From: DATFTE01 sp963840665
GTDB taxonomy: Bacteria; Acidobacteriota; Terriglobia; Terriglobales; Acidobacteriaceae
DNA length: 64,000 nucleotides
Direction of reading: 5' to 3'
Assembly: GCA_963840665.1 (NCBI GenBank)
Contig: CAWIZO010000004.1
Location: forward strand, 184,681-248,680
Within the stretch, counting starts at the first letter, position 1, and the number at the start of each line of letters is the position of its first letter. This document shows positions 61,476 to 64,000 of this stretch, piece by piece. The translations under genes were made by a program, and so were the position numbers. A model generated the notes under the pieces. The model was given only the letters and a program-made list of their open reading frames with translations, did no database searches and was not told where the DNA came from.

Positions 61476-62157
61476 GGATTTGTACTCCTTCCGCATCGAC
61501 CGTGATGTACGTGGGCCGCGAATCGGTCCAACTTCCTGAGTTGTAGTACTCGATTCCTTCGCGCTGCTGCTGGAGGGACACGTGGGTATGGCCGCAGAAA
61601 ATTCTGTCTGCCTGGTGAGCGCGCGCATGCGCCAGCGCCCCAGCAGCGACTTTTTCCGTCAGCCGCAACCAGCGAATGTGCATTCTGTCGACATAGCGCG
61701 ACAGGCCTTTGCCTTTGAAATCGAGCTTCTGTAACTGCAGATGCAGAAACGAACCCACTGTGCTGATCAGAAAACTTCTGGCCATGAAGCGATCAAATTG
61801 ATGCCCGTGGATCGCAATATGCCGGCGGCCGAGGAAATCCCAACTGTATTCCTGATAGGCCTTCACCCCGACCAGGTGCGACATCACGTCGACCAGTCCC
61901 TGATCGTGGTTCCCTTCCACCCAGACGACTTCGACTCCGCGTTTGGGATTCGAGAGCTTGCGAATGTAACCCAGAAACTTCCAATGAGCTTTGGTGAGAC
62001 GGCGGAAATTCAGGTCGGAAAAGATGTCGCCCAGCAGGATCAAGCGGCGGAAACGGTTCTCCCGCAGCATCCGCGTGGCCTCTTCCGCGCGGCTGACCTC
62101 CGACCCTAAATGCAGGTCCGAGAGGATGAGCGTGTCATACACGGCGGCCATACTCAT
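61345..62157 (-). CDS. Metallophosphoesterase, UDP-diacylglucosamine diphosphatase-like
   Basis: 270 aa. Calcineurin-type motifs in order: ILSDLHLGSE, LLGDIFSDLNF, WVEGNHDQGL, IHGHQFD and FCGHTHVSL. It has the LpxH/LpxI-related layout seen in many proteobacterial and acidobacterial genomes, but lipid A activity is not proven. The ATG at 62157 or 62151 is used (AAGGA upstream). Real homology ends near residue 230; the last ~40 residues are very acidic and lie over the start of the GT2 gene. Confidence 0.85.
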   Translation of the reverse strand: MSMAAVYDTLILSDLHLGSEVSRAEEATRMLRENRFRRLILLGDIFSDLNFRRLTKAHWKFLGYIRKLSNPKRGVEVVWVEGNHDQGLVDVMSHLVGVKAYQEYSWDFLGRRHIAIHGHQFDRFMARSFLISTVGSFLHLQLQKLDFKGKGLSRYVDRMHIRWLRLTEKVAAGALAHARAHQADRIFCGHTHVSLQQQREGIEYYNSGSWTDSRPTYITVDAEGVQIHEYHERADDHHSGEERSEADAEFADFADEAGLPEDAQYEGVSR

Positions 62158-62277
62158 CCTTGTAGTCAAGAAATGTTACGGGGTAATGAAAGGATAACGA
62201 AAATACGATGAATGGGTAACTACGAGGGTAACCTCAACGCTGGTTACTCTCGGTGGCAACTCATTCATTTGCGAGGC

Positions 62278-62556
62278 TTATTTCGGGCTAGGAGGCACGT
62301 ACTCTTTCGGCGGCGCCACTCCGGGACCGAAGAAATACTGCTCCATCTGCTTCACGATCACTTCCTGATCTTCGCGCCGCGCCGGATTCAGGCGGTACTC
62401 ATTGAGCAACATCTTGCAGAACTCCATCCACTGTCCCCAGGCTTCCTTGGAGACGTTTTCATAAATCTTTTTCCCCAGGTCAGTGTCGAAGGGAGGCTCA
62501 TCGAGTCCGGGAAGTTCTTTGTTCAGTTTCACGCATTGGACCATGTGCTCTGCCAT
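62278..62556 (-). CDS. YggX-type Fe(2+)-trafficking protein
   Basis: 92 aa. AEHMVQCVKLNKELPGLDEP with the conserved Cys, PFDTDLGKKIYENVSKEAWG, WMEFCKMLLNEYRLNP and MEQYFFGPG. It protects Fe-S clusters and handles labile iron in E. coli and Salmonella. ATG 62556 follows GAGGA. Alone on its strand between two other minus-strand genes. Confidence 0.93.
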   Translation of the reverse strand: MAEHMVQCVKLNKELPGLDEPPFDTDLGKKIYENVSKEAWGQWMEFCKMLLNEYRLNPARREDQEVIVKQMEQYFFGPGVAPPKEYVPPSPK

Positions 62557-62631
62557 AGAATTCCTCAAACAGAAATTATCTCATATGGCAGAGCACGTGG
62601 CAGATCGGAGGGACGGAACTAAGGCGCTCGA

Positions 62632-62895
62632 TTACTTGCGGACGAGTGCTGCGCGCTCCGTGCCTTCCGGCTGTAAGACCTTCTTGTTCTTCGGGCGATC
62701 CTGCGAGACCAGCTTGATCTTGTGCGGCTTGTTGGCGTTGGTTGCGGCGACTTTCGTCACGTGCGCGGCCGGTTTCGCCCACGGGTCATACCACGTGGGA
62801 TCCATCTCCTGTTGTGCGAAGGCGGGCAGCAGCAGTGCCAAGGCTACGGTTCCAAGTAGAGTTGCATCAATGGCAAGTTTGCGGAAGCTTTTCAT
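62632..62895 (-). CDS. Small exported hypothetical protein
   Basis: 87 aa. Clear signal peptide (TLLGTVALALLLPAFAQ) followed by a basic, Lys- and Pro-rich mature part (MDPTWYDPWAKPAAHVTKVA, KVLQPEGTERAALVRK). ATG 62895 has GAGGTGA upstream. No family recognised. Confidence 0.65.
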   Translation of the reverse strand: MKSFRKLAIDATLLGTVALALLLPAFAQQEMDPTWYDPWAKPAAHVTKVAATNANKPHKIKLVSQDRPKNKKVLQPEGTERAALVRK

Positions 62896-63398
62896 GATGT
62901 CACCTCGGGGAATTCGCGGGTGAAGAGTGCAAGTCCCTCGCCATTCCTTGGGAAGTGTCGGCGACTCCGGATAAGAGACTGAAGACAAAGCGGTGGCGCG
63001 CGGACCATCGCCATCTGATAGGCAGCCGAGAGGGAACGCCCGCTCAGTTGTTAACCGCTGGGTTCAGTTCCGCTAACCGAAGGGTTAGCGAAGCCTTCCG
63101 CCTTCACATACATACGTTCTCCGATTGGCAAAGCAACAAACAGCCGACGGAGTGGGGGCCCTCGGGAGGCATGAATCTTGACACCAAAGGCACGGCGATG
63201 TGGACCCGGGTTTCGGACACACCCGCAAACCAACCGACTTCCTACTGAAATCGAATCCCGTCCCCGGATTGGATTACACCAAGACCAACGATACCATCCT
63301 GCACGCGGGACGGACCAATCCCGTCATCAAACCGCCCAACGTAGTTCACGCTGCCGGCGTACAGCTACACGGATTATTAGAGAAGGCGTCCGACTCGG
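62896..63398. other. Gene-poor stretch with one perfect hairpin
   Basis: About 500 bases; open frames of 60-97 codons overlap one another in different frames with no recognisable domain, so no gene is called. CGCTAACC-GAAG-GGTTAGCG (63071-63090) is a perfect 8-bp hairpin without a T-run. A decayed gene cannot be excluded for 63200-63440. Confidence 0.4.
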
Positions 63399-63936
63399 TT
63401 ACCGACTTCGGTCAGAACTATTGCGGTAGGTTCTCGTCTTGCCGGTAAAGCGGTAGGTCTTCCCGTTCCATTCGTAGGAGTAGCTTGTAATCTCGACGCG
63501 GCCGTTATCGATTTGGGGTGGATTGCTCTCCATCGACACCACGATCTTGCCCTCTGTAATCCAAACCTGCGGGTCCGTCCCGCAGAAGCCGTCCCCTTCC
63601 GGGTGGTGTCTTCGGACCAAATCTTCTGGTAGCCACGTGTCTGTGCGAACACGGTGAACGTCAGACAGTATTCAGAGCCTGCGTAGGTGACCAAGACGAC
63701 ATGATTGCGACCTAGACTTGCCACATCCAGGCGTTGAATTCGAGAATCGTCGTCGGTGGTATCAGCAAACCGAGAAGCGAGGCGCCAGAGTTGATGCACT
63801 GTGAAGGGACTCAATCCAGTTTTGCGGCCCACTTGGCTTCATCCTGCTTGTGAATTTCAGACCACGACCGCGAGTCTTGTGCGAGCGTAATGGTAGAAGC
63901 GATGAGAGCCAGAACGAGAGCGGGGCGAAAAATCAT
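63399..63936 (-). pseudogene. Exported hypothetical protein, two frameshifts
   Basis: From ATG 63936 a signal peptide (MIFRPALVLALIASTITLAQ) and SWSEIHKQDEAKWAAK are read; near 63815 the frame changes to GLSPFTVHQLWRLASRFADT, DVASLGRNHVVLVTYAGSEY and YQKIWSEDTT, and near 63600 to PEGDGFCGTDPQVWITEGKI, SMESNPPQIDNGRVEITSYS, with a stop at 63399. Each piece looks like one continuous secreted protein of about 175 aa. Family not recognised. The tRNA gene lies 20 bases upstream on the same strand. Confidence 0.6.
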
Positions 63937-63955
63937 GTAACAGGGCAGCTTGAAT

Positions 63956-64000
63956 TGGTGGGCCCTCCAGGATTTGAACCTGGGACCAATGGATTATGAG
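63956..64000 (-). tRNA. tRNA with CAU anticodon, 3' part only (probably Ile2, possibly Met)
   Basis: Reading the minus strand: anticodon loop CTCATAA, variable region, T arm CCAGG-TTCAAAT-CCTGG, acceptor 3' strand AGGGCCC, discriminator A and encoded CCA (63958-63956). The window ends within the anticodon arm. The CTCATAATC...TTGGTC pattern resembles tRNA-Ile2, whose C34 is modified to lysidine by TilS, more than initiator tRNA; elongator Met cannot be excluded without the 5' half. Confidence 0.85.

Noticed and set aside
62955..63448. Plus-strand frames of 60-97 codons near the right end
   Set aside because: They overlap one another in different frames with no motifs, signal peptide or convincing ribosome site.

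Overview
This 64-kb window is bacterial chromosome, most likely from an Acidobacteriota of the Terriglobia/Koribacter type. That placement is inferred from the gene mix: PilZ proteins, serine/threonine kinases fused to TPRs, ECF sigma-kinase pairs, DUF1326, membrane-anchored GcvH-like proteins beside HybA/HybB, LssY_C proteins and many small exported proteins. No rRNA is present. The only RNA gene seen is a CAU-anticodon tRNA cut by the right edge. No CRISPR array, prophage or insertion sequence was recognised.

Layout. 1-7 kb: the end of a GcvH-like gene, two PilZ proteins (one fused to a TonB C-terminal domain), an acetyltransferase, a DsrE-family gene with an in-frame UGA at a redox cysteine position (candidate selenoprotein), a benzoate-CoA-ligase-like enzyme, and five copies of a ~90-bp palindromic REP/MITE-like repeat. 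7.3-23 kb: an exopolysaccharide locus with an atypical LuxR regulator, Wza-like export protein, Wzz/GumC-like protein, BY-kinase-like protein without a P-loop, polyprenyl glycosylphosphotransferase, Wzy-like ligase/polymerase, Wzx flippase, two GT4 genes (one a double-domain fusion) and the dTDP-rhamnose genes rfbBADC. 23-27 kb: an ECF sigma factor coupled to a kinase, a TPR protein and hemA. 27.5-33.7 kb: cytochrome c, a three-subunit molybdenum hydroxylase (xanthine dehydrogenase family) with a coupled Cys-rich small protein, and a PA-IL/LssY_C protein. 33.7-45 kb: a kinase-TPR protein, DUF1326, membrane proteins, a HybB/HybA/GcvH-like module, an ArsB/NhaD-type transporter and chrA. 45-55.5 kb: repeat protein, sulfatase-TPR protein, ruvX, AI-2E-family permease, CarD, greA, a CDP-alcohol phosphatidyltransferase, an HD-GYP regulator and a GT2. 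55.5-59.4 kb: leuB, then leuA and a divergent LysR gene, both broken by many indels. 59.5-64 kb: STAS protein, outer-membrane barrel protein, GT2, metallophosphoesterase, yggX-like gene, small exported proteins and the tRNA.

The polysaccharide genes form one assembly-and-export route: rfbBADC supplies dTDP-rhamnose, the phosphotransferase loads the first sugar on the lipid carrier, the GT4 enzymes extend it, Wzx flips it, the Wzy-like protein polymerises, and the Wza/Wzz pair exports. The sigma/kinase pair, PilZ proteins, HD-GYP protein and STAS protein suggest heavy signalling control, but which gene each one controls cannot be read from the sequence.

Caution: many genes are interrupted by single-base indels while protein motifs on either side are intact (kinase at 23.6 kb, molybdenum hydroxylase at 29.6, 30.4 and 31.2 kb, kinase C-terminus at 33.8 kb, chrA at 43.1 kb, zinc-ribbon protein at 55.6 kb, leuA/lysR at 57-59.4 kb, exported protein at 63.4-63.9 kb). 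Uncorrected sequencing error is the simplest explanation for most of them. The UGA in the DsrE gene is different: it is in frame and needs no indel.
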